Source of the DNA: an uncultured Bacillota bacterium
GTDB taxonomy: Bacteria; Bacillota; Dehalobacteriia; UBA4068; UBA4997
Assembly: GCA_948907985.1 (NCBI GenBank)
Contig: CAQWMM010000027.1
Location: forward strand, 1-30,930
Direction of reading: 5' to 3'
Length of the DNA stretch: 30,930 nucleotides
Of the stretch, positions 14,284 to 21,241 are shown piece by piece. Both the position numbers and the translations under genes were made by a program. Each line of letters starts with the position of its first letter. The stretch's first letter is position 1. The notes beneath the pieces are model-generated. The model was not told the origin of the DNA. It worked only from the letters and a program-made list of their open reading frames with translations, and made no database searches.

Positions 14284-14342
14284 ATTATAAGCTCCTTAAC
14301 CAAATTCGGCAATATTCTACAATATCCTGTGTAAAGCCGCAA

Positions 14343-15095
14343 TCACATTGCCATACCGCCGTCCACGCGCAAAACCTGGCCGGTGATATAAGCGGCCTGC
14401 GGCGAGGCCAAAAACAGCGCGGCGGCGGCCACGTCCTCCGGCTGGCCAATCCGCCCGGCCGGGATACTCTCCAGCATTTTGGCACGCACCGCCTCCGGCA
14501 GTTCTGCCGTCATGGCGGTTTCAATAAAGCCCGGCGCCAGCGCGTTAACCGTAACATTACGGCTGGCCAGCTCTTTAGCCAAAGATTTGGTCATCCCAAT
14601 AATACCGGCCTTGCTCGCGGCATAATTAACCTGCCCGGCATTGCCCCGCAGGGCCACCACGCTGCTGATATTCACAATCCGGCCAAAACGCTGCTTCATC
14701 ATCAAACGGCTGGCCTGTTTCATACACAAAAACGCGCCCCGCAGATTGGTAGTCAGCACCGCGTCAAAATCCTCGGGAGAAAGCCGCAGCAGCAAAGCGT
14801 CCCGCGTAATGCCGGCGTTGTTTACCAAAATATCCACGCCGCCCAGTTTTTCCACCATCTCGGCAAACAGCTTTGCCACATCTTCTTCCCGGCTAATATC
14901 CGCATAGCAGCAAAAAGCGCGCACACCAAGGGCCGAGCAGTCCGCCGCCGTCTGTTCGGCCTCCTGCTCGCTGCCCACATAGTTAATCATAATATCGGCC
15001 CCGGCCCCGGCCAGCTGCAAAGCAATCGCCCGGCCAATGCCCCGGTTGCCGCCGGTTACCAGCGCCCGCTTGCCCGACAGGATTTTATCACTCAT
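14343..15095 (-). CDS. fabG: 3-oxoacyl-ACP reductase FabG
   Basis: A 250-residue short-chain dehydrogenase that reduces 3-oxoacyl-ACP with NADPH. It shows the cofactor motif GGNRGIG (15-21), NNAG (92-95), and the catalytic S145, Y158 and K162 in NISSVVALRGNAGQVNYAASK. The C-terminus has APGFIETAMT and ends with ITGQVLRVDGGMAM. Its ATG overlaps the fabD stop by four bases (ATGA), indicating coupled translation. Standard length for FabG. Confidence 0.97.
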   Translation of the reverse strand: MSDKILSGKRALVTGGNRGIGRAIALQLAGAGADIMINYVGSEQEAEQTAADCSALGVRAFCCYADISREEDVAKLFAEMVEKLGGVDILVNNAGITRDALLLRLSPEDFDAVLTTNLRGAFLCMKQASRLMMKQRFGRIVNISSVVALRGNAGQVNYAASKAGIIGMTKSLAKELASRNVTVNALAPGFIETAMTAELPEAVRAKMLESIPAGRIGQPEDVAAAALFLASPQAAYITGQVLRVDGGMAM

Positions 15096-16039
15096 GCCAA
15101 TTCCCCCTGATTATGCAAAGCGGCAATAGTCTGGCGGAAACTCTCCGCATTCTCAATATTGTAGGTTTTGATACCCTTAACCGTTTTGCGGATAAAACCG
15201 GAAAGCGCCTTGCCCGGCCCAATCTCCACCACGGTGTCAATGCCCTGATCCGCCATATATCGCACAGTATCCTCAAACAGCACGCTTTGATGCACCTGCT
15301 TTTCCAAAAGCTCCGGCAGAGTTTCATCCTGCGCCAGCGGCCGCGCCGTCGCGTTAAAGATCACCGGAAAGTGCATTTTGCCAAATTCAGCGTGCTGAAA
15401 CTCCGCATGCAGCTTTTCCGCCGCCGAATCCATCAGCGCCGTATGGAAAGGCCCGCTGACCTTTAAGGGCAGGCAGCGTTTAGCTCCCGCCTCTAACGCC
15501 AGCCGCGCGGCCTCGTCAACCGCCGTCTGCGCGCCGCCGATTACCAACTGCATTGGGCAATTATAATTGGCAATGGAAACCACGCCCAGGCCACTATTTT
15601 GGCAATGCTCGCAAATCTGCTGTAATTTTTCGCGCTCCAGGCCCAAAACCGCCGTCATGCCGCAGGGAATATCCTTAACAGCCTCTTCCATGGCCTGGCC
15701 GCGAAAAGCCGCCAGCGCCACCGCCGTCTGCGCGTCAAAAACGCCGGCCGCCTGCAACGCGGAATATTCGCCCAGACTAAGCCCCGCCGCCATCTGCGGC
15801 TGCAAGCCCTCATCCTGCAACAAAGCGTTAACACCGGCGGCAAAAGCCACCATACAAGGCTGCGTATATTCAGTACGCGTCAAAACCTCGTCCGGCCCCT
15901 CAAAAGAAATACGTTTCAAGTCAAAGTCAACATCCAAATTATCAATAACTTCGCGAAAGCGGTCAAACTCCTGATAAAAATCGCGCCCCATACCAGCGTA
16001 TTGACTGCCCTGTCCTGCATAAACAAAAGCTAAATTCAA
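15092..16039 (-). CDS. fabD: Malonyl-CoA:ACP transacylase FabD, TTG start
   Basis: A 315-residue enzyme that loads malonate onto ACP. The likely start is a TTG at 16039 with GGAGG nine bases upstream, giving MNLAFVYAGQGSQYAGMG; the frame also runs to a TTG at 16063, but that has no ribosome site. The nucleophile Ser88 lies in GLSLGEYSAL (Leu in place of the His of GHSLGE, as in many clostridia), and His199 in GPFHTALMDS. Fourth enzyme of the operon, followed by fabG with a 4-bp overlap. Confidence 0.95.
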   Translation of the reverse strand: MNLAFVYAGQGSQYAGMGRDFYQEFDRFREVIDNLDVDFDLKRISFEGPDEVLTRTEYTQPCMVAFAAGVNALLQDEGLQPQMAAGLSLGEYSALQAAGVFDAQTAVALAAFRGQAMEEAVKDIPCGMTAVLGLEREKLQQICEHCQNSGLGVVSIANYNCPMQLVIGGAQTAVDEAARLALEAGAKRCLPLKVSGPFHTALMDSAAEKLHAEFQHAEFGKMHFPVIFNATARPLAQDETLPELLEKQVHQSVLFEDTVRYMADQGIDTVVEIGPGKALSGFIRKTVKGIKTYNIENAESFRQTIAALHNQGELA

Positions 16040-16122
16040 CTTTGTTAACCTCCACACTGTCAAAATTTTTATTTTATTTTAACCAAATAAACAGGAATTT
16101 AAATCTTCTCTGTAAATCTCTT

Positions 16123-17190
16123 TTATATCGTCCTGCGCCAGTCCGCGCAAAGTTCGGCCAGCAGTTCGTCAACATGCAGCAGCTTTTGCACCCGGCCAAC
16201 ATTACTGCCGCAGAAGAACAGCCCCTTTTCCCAGTTGCCCTTTACGGCCTCAATCAAAGCCTGCGTAATGCAATAGGGTGTTTCCTGCGGTTTGCAGCTG
16301 GTGATACAGGCCGAACAACGCTCCGGCGCAATCCGCCCCAAAGCGGCCAGCCTATCCAGCAGGGGGCTTTTCAGCGCCCGGCCCGGCATACCCACCGGGC
16401 TTTGTACAATCTGTACATCCTCCGGCCCAGCCGCCAGCATAATTTCCTTATAGCCAGGCGCGGCGTCACACTCATAGGTAGCGATAAAACGCGTCGCTAT
16501 CTGCACGCCGGCTGCTCCAGCCTTGATATATTCTGCCACATCCTGGCCGCTGTAGACACCGCCGGCCACAAAAACCGGGATTTGGCAGTTATACTTCTGC
16601 TCATAGGGCGCAAGTTCCGCCTGCACCTCCGGCAGCAATTCCGCCAAAGTTTTAGTGCGGCCAGCCAGCAAGTCTTCCCGCTTAAAGCCCAGATGACCGC
16701 CGGCCTGCGCTCCCTCAATCACCACAAAATCCGGCGCCCGGCCAAAACTGCGATCCCAACGGCGGCAGATTGTTCGCGCCGCTTTGCCGCTGGAAACAAT
16801 CGGCGCCAGTAAAACGTCCGAACTGTTCGCCAGCTCCGGCAAATCCAACGGCAGGCCTGCGCCGCAAATAATCGCGTCCGCCCCTGCCTGAACCGCAGTC
16901 TGAACCGCCTGGGGATACTGTCTGGTGGCCACCATAATGTTCACGCCCACCAAACCGCGCCCAGCCGCCATCCGCAGAGCTTTTTTTATTTCGTCATGCA
17001 AGGCCTGTAAATTGGCGCGCAGGGGATTTTGCCAAAAATCCGGTTCTCTGAAACCGGTGTTAGCGCTGCTGATAACGCCCATACCGCCGCAGGCCGCCAC
17101 ACTGCCAGCCAGATTGCCCAGAGAAACCCCGATCCCCATACCGCCTTGAATAATTGGTAACGCCAAACGCCGTCCCTTAATCAAAGGCAT
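16123..17190 (-). CDS. FabK/nitronate-monooxygenase-like flavoprotein with C-terminal Cys cluster
   Basis: A 355-residue FMN-type TIM-barrel protein of the NMO/FabK family. It has QGGMGIGVS (15-23), the catalytic-type His166 in GAQAGGHLGF, and AGGVYSGQDVAEYIKAGAAGVQIATRF. A C-terminal extension absent from canonical FabK carries C292-x2-C295-x3-C299-x7-C307, a pattern fit for an iron-sulfur cluster. The ATG overlaps the fabK TAA (TAATG), so it is coupled to fabK inside the fatty-acid operon. Helicobacter FabX, as I recall it, is an NMO-like flavoprotein with a 4Fe-4S cluster that makes unsaturated acyl-ACP; a similar role is possible. Alternatives are a second enoyl reductase or a nitronate monooxygenase. 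Confidence 0.8.
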   Translation of the reverse strand: MPLIKGRRLALPIIQGGMGIGVSLGNLAGSVAACGGMGVISSANTGFREPDFWQNPLRANLQALHDEIKKALRMAAGRGLVGVNIMVATRQYPQAVQTAVQAGADAIICGAGLPLDLPELANSSDVLLAPIVSSGKAARTICRRWDRSFGRAPDFVVIEGAQAGGHLGFKREDLLAGRTKTLAELLPEVQAELAPYEQKYNCQIPVFVAGGVYSGQDVAEYIKAGAAGVQIATRFIATYECDAAPGYKEIMLAAGPEDVQIVQSPVGMPGRALKSPLLDRLAALGRIAPERCSACITSCKPQETPYCITQALIEAVKGNWEKGLFFCGSNVGRVQKLLHVDELLAELCADWRRTI

Positions 17191-18134
17191 TATTTCACTT
17201 CCTCAATCACAGGCTCCAGACTTTGCCAAACCGACGGCAAACCCGCAACCAGTTCAGAAAAGATCCGCCGCAGCGGCTTAATCTCTTTAAGCTGCCCGGC
17301 CACCTGGCCGGCCATCACGCTGCCGCGCTGCACATCGCCGTCGAAAACAGCGCGGCGCAGGCCGCCCAGCGTAAACTTCTCCAGTTCCAAAAGCTCGGCG
17401 CCGCTTTTCTCCAGTTTCAGATAATCACGCGTCATGGCGTTTTTCAGAATTCTGGTGGGCGCGCCGGCAATCCGCCCGGTTACGGTGGTGCTGTTATCTC
17501 TGGCCTTTAACACAGCTTCCTTATAATTGGTATGAATGGGACACTCCTCGCTGACCAGCAGACAGGTTCCCAGTTGAGCGCCAACCGCGCCCAACGCAAA
17601 GGCCGCCAACAGCTGACGCGAATCGGCAATGCCGCCGGCCGCCACCACCGGGATATGCACGGCGTCCACCACCTGCGGCACCAGCGCCATGGTGGTTAAC
17701 TCGCCGATATGGCCGCCGGATTCGCAGCCCTCGGCAATCAGCAGATCAGCCCCGCCCTGCTCCAGACGGCGCGCCAGCGCCACGCCGGAAACCACCGGGA
17801 TAACCTTGATACCAGCCGCTTTCCACATCTCCATATATTTGCTGGGGCTGCCCGCGCCAGTGGTAACCACCGGGATGTGTTCCCGCACCAGCAGCTCCGC
17901 CATTTTATCACATTCCGGGTTCATCAGCATTAAATTTACACCAAAAGGCTTATCGGTCAGGCTTTTGGCGCGCTTAATATGCTCCTCCAGCATTTCGGCG
18001 TTCATGCCGCCGCTGCCAATAATGCCCAATGCGCCGGCATTAGCCGCCGCCGCCGCAAACTCGCCGGTGGCAATATTCGCCATGCCGCCCTGGATAAAAG
18101 GAAATTCCAAACCTAAAATTTCCCGTAATGTCAT
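17190..18134 (-). CDS. fabK: Enoyl-ACP reductase II FabK
   Basis: A 314-residue FMN-dependent enoyl-ACP reductase, the enzyme that completes each elongation cycle in place of FabI. It shows FIQGGMANIATGEFAAAAANAG (13-34), the catalytic His142 in EGCESGGHIGELTT, VVAAGGIADSRQLLAAFALGA, and GAQLGTCLLVSEECPIH. The start has GAGGAG ten bases upstream. It follows fabH by 167 bp, a gap filled by a dispersed repeat and a possible weak internal promoter. Length and motifs are typical of FabK. Confidence 0.96.
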   Translation of the reverse strand: MTLREILGLEFPFIQGGMANIATGEFAAAAANAGALGIIGSGGMNAEMLEEHIKRAKSLTDKPFGVNLMLMNPECDKMAELLVREHIPVVTTGAGSPSKYMEMWKAAGIKVIPVVSGVALARRLEQGGADLLIAEGCESGGHIGELTTMALVPQVVDAVHIPVVAAGGIADSRQLLAAFALGAVGAQLGTCLLVSEECPIHTNYKEAVLKARDNSTTVTGRIAGAPTRILKNAMTRDYLKLEKSGAELLELEKFTLGGLRRAVFDGDVQRGSVMAGQVAGQLKEIKPLRRIFSELVAGLPSVWQSLEPVIEEVK

Positions 18135-18165
18135 TGTGAATTTACTCCTCTTTATTAATATTAAT

Positions 18166-18194
18166 ACTATAATAAGGCTGTTGAGAAATGTTCA
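18166..18194 (-). promoter_or_regulatory. Possible weak internal promoter before fabK
   Basis: Minus strand: TGAACA (18194-18189), 17 bp, TATAGT (18171-18166); four and five matches to consensus. The -35 lies inside the repeat element, so the insertion may have supplied it. Weak evidence. Confidence 0.3.
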
Positions 18195-18296
18195 GATTTG
18201 AATGAATCGCCAGCGAAAGAAGGGAGGCGTACTAATAGTACGTTGACCGACTTGAGTCGCAGCGATGACTTCAAAGATGAGCGTTTATCGGCAGCC
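18176..18296. repeat. About 120-bp structured repeat inserted between fabH and fabK
   Basis: The element is bounded by GGCTG (18176-18180) and CAGCC (18292-18296). Internal symmetry includes the hairpin CGTACT-AAT-AGTACG (18228-18242) and the palindrome CGACTTGAGTCG (18248-18259). It ends five bases from the fabH stop. It codes for nothing. It looks like a dispersed palindromic element of gut Firmicutes, but copy number cannot be judged from this window. Confidence 0.6.
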
Positions 18297-18301
18297 CTAA
18301 G

Positions 18302-19303
18302 CTACCAGGTTAAAAGGCAGGCCGCCCAGGTGAACCCCGCGCCAAAGCCGACGCAAATCACCCTCTGCCCCGGCAGCAGCAGCCCCTGCTCCCACATATC
18401 GTTCAGCGCCAATGGGATACTGGCCGACGAAGTGTTGCCGTAATGCTGCAAATTGATAAAAAATTGCTCCGGCGCAGCGTGCATTTTCTTTACCACATGC
18501 GAAATGATCCGGTTGTTGGCCTGATGACAAACCACATGGTCAATATCCGCCAGCTCCAAGCCAGCCTTGGCCAAAACCTGCTCAATGCTGTGCGGGATAA
18601 TATCCACCGCAAAACGGAAAACATCCTGCCCCTGCATATGCACCACGCCGCCGGGCTTGCCCTGCTGCTGATCCGCCAGGCCGCTGCAATACAGCATATT
18701 TTCATTATCCGTCTTTGAGCCGCAAACCGCCCAGTAGGGATTATCCACAGAAAGTTCAACCACCGCCGCCGCCGCCGCGTCGCCAAACAGAACACAGGTG
18801 TTGCGATCCGTAAAATCCAAAACCCTGGAGGGGGTTTCCGAACCCAAAACCAGCGCATAAGACCGCCCCGGCTCCGCCGCCAGCAAACACTGACGGGCAG
18901 TTTGCAAACCATATAAAAACCCGGCGCAGGCAGCGTTGAAATCAAACATCAGGCTGTCTTCCGGCAGGCCAAGCCGCTGTTGCAGCATGCAAGCCATAGA
19001 CGGGGACATTCTGTCCGGCGTGAAAGTGGCCACCAGACAAACGCCGATTTGCTCCGCCTTAACGCCGGAGCGCGCCAGGGCCTCTGCCGCGGCCTGCTCC
19101 GCCAGTTCAATGTTGGTCTGCCGCCCGCAGAAATAACGCTCCCGAATGCCGGTACGGCTGCATATCCACTCATCGCTGGTATCCACCAGGGTTTCCATAT
19201 AGCTGTTAGGCACCGGCCCGGCGGCCGGCAAAGCATGGCCCAGGCCCAAAATTTTCAAACCAATCTGCGGCCATTCAGCCCGCAGTGTTGATAATTTATC
19301 CAT
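18302..19303 (-). CDS. fabH: 3-oxoacyl-ACP synthase III FabH
   Basis: A 333-residue enzyme that starts fatty-acid synthesis from an acyl-CoA and malonyl-ACP. The catalytic triad is Cys126 in DFNAACAGFLYGL, His260 in VCHQANNRI and Asn290 in HYGNTSSASIP. The start at ATG 19303 (MDKLSTLRAE) is the best available, 25 bases after the acpP stop. No good ribosome site precedes it, so translation may be coupled to acpP. It carries about 14 extra N-terminal residues before the family start LKILGLGHALP. Second gene of the operon. Confidence 0.94.
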   Translation of the reverse strand: MDKLSTLRAEWPQIGLKILGLGHALPAAGPVPNSYMETLVDTSDEWICSRTGIRERYFCGRQTNIELAEQAAAEALARSGVKAEQIGVCLVATFTPDRMSPSMACMLQQRLGLPEDSLMFDFNAACAGFLYGLQTARQCLLAAEPGRSYALVLGSETPSRVLDFTDRNTCVLFGDAAAAAVVELSVDNPYWAVCGSKTDNENMLYCSGLADQQQGKPGGVVHMQGQDVFRFAVDIIPHSIEQVLAKAGLELADIDHVVCHQANNRIISHVVKKMHAAPEQFFINLQHYGNTSSASIPLALNDMWEQGLLLPGQRVICVGFGAGFTWAACLLTW

Positions 19304-19328
19304 AAAGCTTTTTTCAGCCGTTTTTGCC

Positions 19329-19571
19329 TTATTCAGCCTGAGCGCCAGCGTGCGCGTCGATATAAGCAACCACGTCGCCAACCGTCTTCATGGTAGCAAT
19401 ATCTTCGTCGGGGATTTTGATGGAATAGTTATCCTCCAGCGCCATATTCAGCTCCACTGCGTCCAGAGAATCCGCGCCCAGATCCTCAAACAGAGTGGCC
19501 TCCGGGGTTACCAGATCCTCATCGCAGCACAAAGTATCAACAATAATTTCTTTCACCTTATCAAAAGTCAT
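19329..19571 (-). CDS. acpP: Acyl carrier protein
   Basis: An 80-residue acidic protein. Ser35 in LGADSLDAVEL is the attachment site for 4'-phosphopantetheine; the VEL helix II that partners FabH, FabD and other enzymes follows. The C-terminal helix reads KTVGDVVAYIDAH. AAGAGG lies eight bases before the ATG. First gene of the fab operon, which lets carrier and enzymes be made together. A pair of adjacent Cys at 15-16 is unusual but not in a known functional place. Confidence 0.97.
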   Translation of the reverse strand: MTFDKVKEIIVDTLCCDEDLVTPEATLFEDLGADSLDAVELNMALEDNYSIKIPDEDIATMKTVGDVVAYIDAHAGAQAE

Positions 19572-19621
19572 GTTTTTTACCTCTTTCTCAAATTAAATAT
19601 TTTGTGAATTTTCAATTTAAA

Positions 19622-19665
19622 ACAAGTTAGTTAACATTCAGTTAATGTTTAGTTAATATTCAGTT
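19622..19665 (-). promoter_or_regulatory. Four 11-bp tandem repeats in the acpP leader, candidate MarR/FabT operator
   Basis: Plus-strand units ACAAGTTAGTT, AACATTCAGTT, AATGTTTAGTT and AATATTCAGTT lie at an exact 11-bp period (19622-19665). Inverse TTAGTTAAA-type copies occur nearer the promoter (19670-19715). A repeat with one helical turn puts equal faces of DNA in line, as for cooperative repressor binding. The array lies between the promoter and the acpP start. Confidence 0.55.
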
Positions 19666-19724
19666 TATAAAAAATTTAACTAAATTTTTTTACTTAAAAA
19701 ATTTTAACTAATCTTGTGCTATAA

Positions 19725-19753
19725 AGAATATCACGTTTTAACCAAATTGTCAA
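19725..19753 (-). promoter_or_regulatory. SigA promoter of the fab operon
   Basis: Minus strand: -35 TTGACA (19753-19748), 17-bp spacer, -10 TATTCT (19730-19725). The leader is about 145 nt, AT-rich and carries the 11-bp repeats. Confidence 0.75.
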
Positions 19754-19784
19754 GCAAAAGTTGGAAAAATATACGAGCAATCAC

Positions 19785-19832
19785 AAAAAAAATTAACGCC
19801 ACCGCATAAAAAGGCTATCAATGGCGTTAATT
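19785..19832 (-). terminator. Intrinsic terminator of cysE
   Basis: An 11-bp stem, AATTAACGCCA (19791-19801) with TGGCGTTAATT (19822-19832), and a 20-base loop. On the minus strand eight U residues follow (19792-19785). It separates cysE from the fab operon promoter 32 bases further on. Confidence 0.85.
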
Positions 19833-19878
19833 GTTGAAAAACAGCGCTGTATACTGTATAAATATGTTCAATCCTAAT

Positions 19879-20532
19879 TTATTTCAGGTCGTCATTGCGC
19901 CCCAGCTGGCGCAAATCTTCACAGAGCGTGTTCAAACGCTGCTGCAGCTGGTCGATTTCCTGCTGAATCGGGTCCGGCAGGCTTACCTGGTCCAGCTCCC
20001 AGCTACAATACTGCTGCTGATTATCGCCGCGCGTTACTACCACGCCCGGCACGCCAACCACCGTGGCGTTGGGCGGAACCTCCTTAAGCACCACCGCGTT
20101 GCCGCCGATACGGGCGTTATCGCCCACCGTGAACGGCCCCAAAATTTTAGCCCCCGCGCCTACCAGCACATGATTGCCCAGCGTTGGGTGGCGCTTGCCC
20201 TTGTCTTTGCCGGTGCCGCCCAGCGTTACGCCATGGTAGATGTTACAATAATCGCCAATCTCGGCGGTTTCGCCAATCACAATGCCCATGCCATGGTCGA
20301 TAAACAGGCACTTGCCAATCTTTGCGCCAGGGTGAATTTCCACCCCGGTTAAAAAACGCGCAAACTGGGAAATTCCCCGCGCCAGCGTGCGCATTTTATG
20401 GATATGCAGCCAATGCGAGATTCTGTGCCAGCGCACGGCATGATAACCCGGATACATAAAAAACACCTGCCAGGGGCCGGTAGCCGCCGGATCCTGCGAG
20501 GCTATATATTTTGCATCTTCCCAAAAACCCAT
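19879..20532 (-). CDS. cysE: Serine O-acetyltransferase CysE
   Basis: A 217-residue left-handed beta-helix acetyltransferase that makes O-acetylserine, the cysteine precursor. Asp79 and His80 in FIDHGMGIVIGETA form the catalytic region, with H100 in IYHGVTLGGTGK and hexapeptide repeats from GVEIHPGAKIG to GGNAVVL. The C-terminal part (about 180-217) is a polar helix as in other bacterial CysE. No cysK lies beside it. It has its own promoter with a short leader and no T-box, and its own terminator. The start has AAAGGA. Confidence 0.95.
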   Translation of the reverse strand: MGFWEDAKYIASQDPAATGPWQVFFMYPGYHAVRWHRISHWLHIHKMRTLARGISQFARFLTGVEIHPGAKIGKCLFIDHGMGIVIGETAEIGDYCNIYHGVTLGGTGKDKGKRHPTLGNHVLVGAGAKILGPFTVGDNARIGGNAVVLKEVPPNATVVGVPGVVVTRGDNQQQYCSWELDQVSLPDPIQQEIDQLQQRLNTLCEDLRQLGRNDDLK

Positions 20533-20598
20533 GTTCAGAATTATCCTTTCATTAATATAATCTTACTTCTTCATTTGCATTAAAGTTTATATCATAAT

Positions 20599-20627
20599 AT
20601 TATATGATGATATGCAGCAAAATGCAA
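20599..20627 (-). promoter_or_regulatory. SigA promoter of cysE
   Basis: Minus strand: TTGCAT (20627-20622), 17 bp, perfect TATAAT (20604-20599). The rest of the 358-bp gap to groES holds the groES promoter and CIRCE; 20630-20760 shows nothing else. Confidence 0.75.
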
Positions 20628-20760
20628 GCCATTTTCTCCGGAAAACTGCACCAAAACAAAAAAGCGTCGCAAACAGGCGTAAATCAAAGCAATATTTAGC
20701 AATAGTAGTATATTTGCCCAATTTATGGCTAAAATTATAATAACAGATGATTTTTCGGAC

Positions 20761-20789
20761 TTGCACTGATTGGCATAATTAGCTATCAT
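20761..20789 (+). promoter_or_regulatory. SigA promoter of groES-groEL
   Basis: TTGCAC (20761-20766), 17-bp spacer, TATCAT (20784-20789). Start of transcription would be near 20796, immediately before CIRCE. Confidence 0.8.
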
Positions 20790-20800
20790 ATTAACAGTTG

Positions 20801-20827
20801 TTAGCACTCAAACCTTTAGAGTGCTAA
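20801..20827 (+). promoter_or_regulatory. CIRCE operator (HrcA site)
   Basis: TTAGCACTC, nine bases, GAGTGCTAA: an exact match to the CIRCE consensus. It lies just downstream of the groES promoter. HrcA, encoded elsewhere, should repress this operon until heat stress. Confidence 0.97.
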
Positions 20828-20891
20828 CAAAACAAGTCAAAAGTTAAAAACTAACCAACAATAAACAATTCTTTTAGGAGGGACACAAACA

Positions 20892-21182
20892 ATGAACATC
20901 AGACCTATTGGCGAGCGTGTGGTTATTAAGCCCATGCAGAAAGAAGAAAAAACCCAAAGCGGTATTCTGTTGCCGGACAGCGCGCAGGAAAAACCGATTG
21001 AAGGCGAAGTTGTGGCAGTCGGCCCCGGCCGTATCAATGAAAAAGGCGAGCGCGTACCGCTGGAAGTCAAAGTCGGCGATGTTGTAGTATTTGCCAAGTT
21101 TATTGGCACCAACGTTAAGCAGGACGGCGTTGATTATCTAATTGTTAACGGCGAACGCGACATTCTGTGCGTGATTGAGTAA
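20892..21182 (+). CDS. groES: Co-chaperonin GroES
   Basis: A 96-residue Cpn10. It starts MNIRPIGERVVIKP, has the mobile loop around KTQSGILLPDSAQEKP (about 19-34), and contains VVAVGPGRINEKG. A strong TAGGAGG ribosome site precedes it. It forms the heptameric lid of GroEL and is 59 bp upstream of it in a CIRCE-controlled operon. Confidence 0.98.
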   Translation: MNIRPIGERVVIKPMQKEEKTQSGILLPDSAQEKPIEGEVVAVGPGRINEKGERVPLEVKVGDVVVFAKFIGTNVKQDGVDYLIVNGERDILCVIE

Positions 21183-21241
21183 TCAACAAATTTACTAACC
21201 AAAAAAAATAAATGCAAAAATATTAGGAGGCAGATATAATA

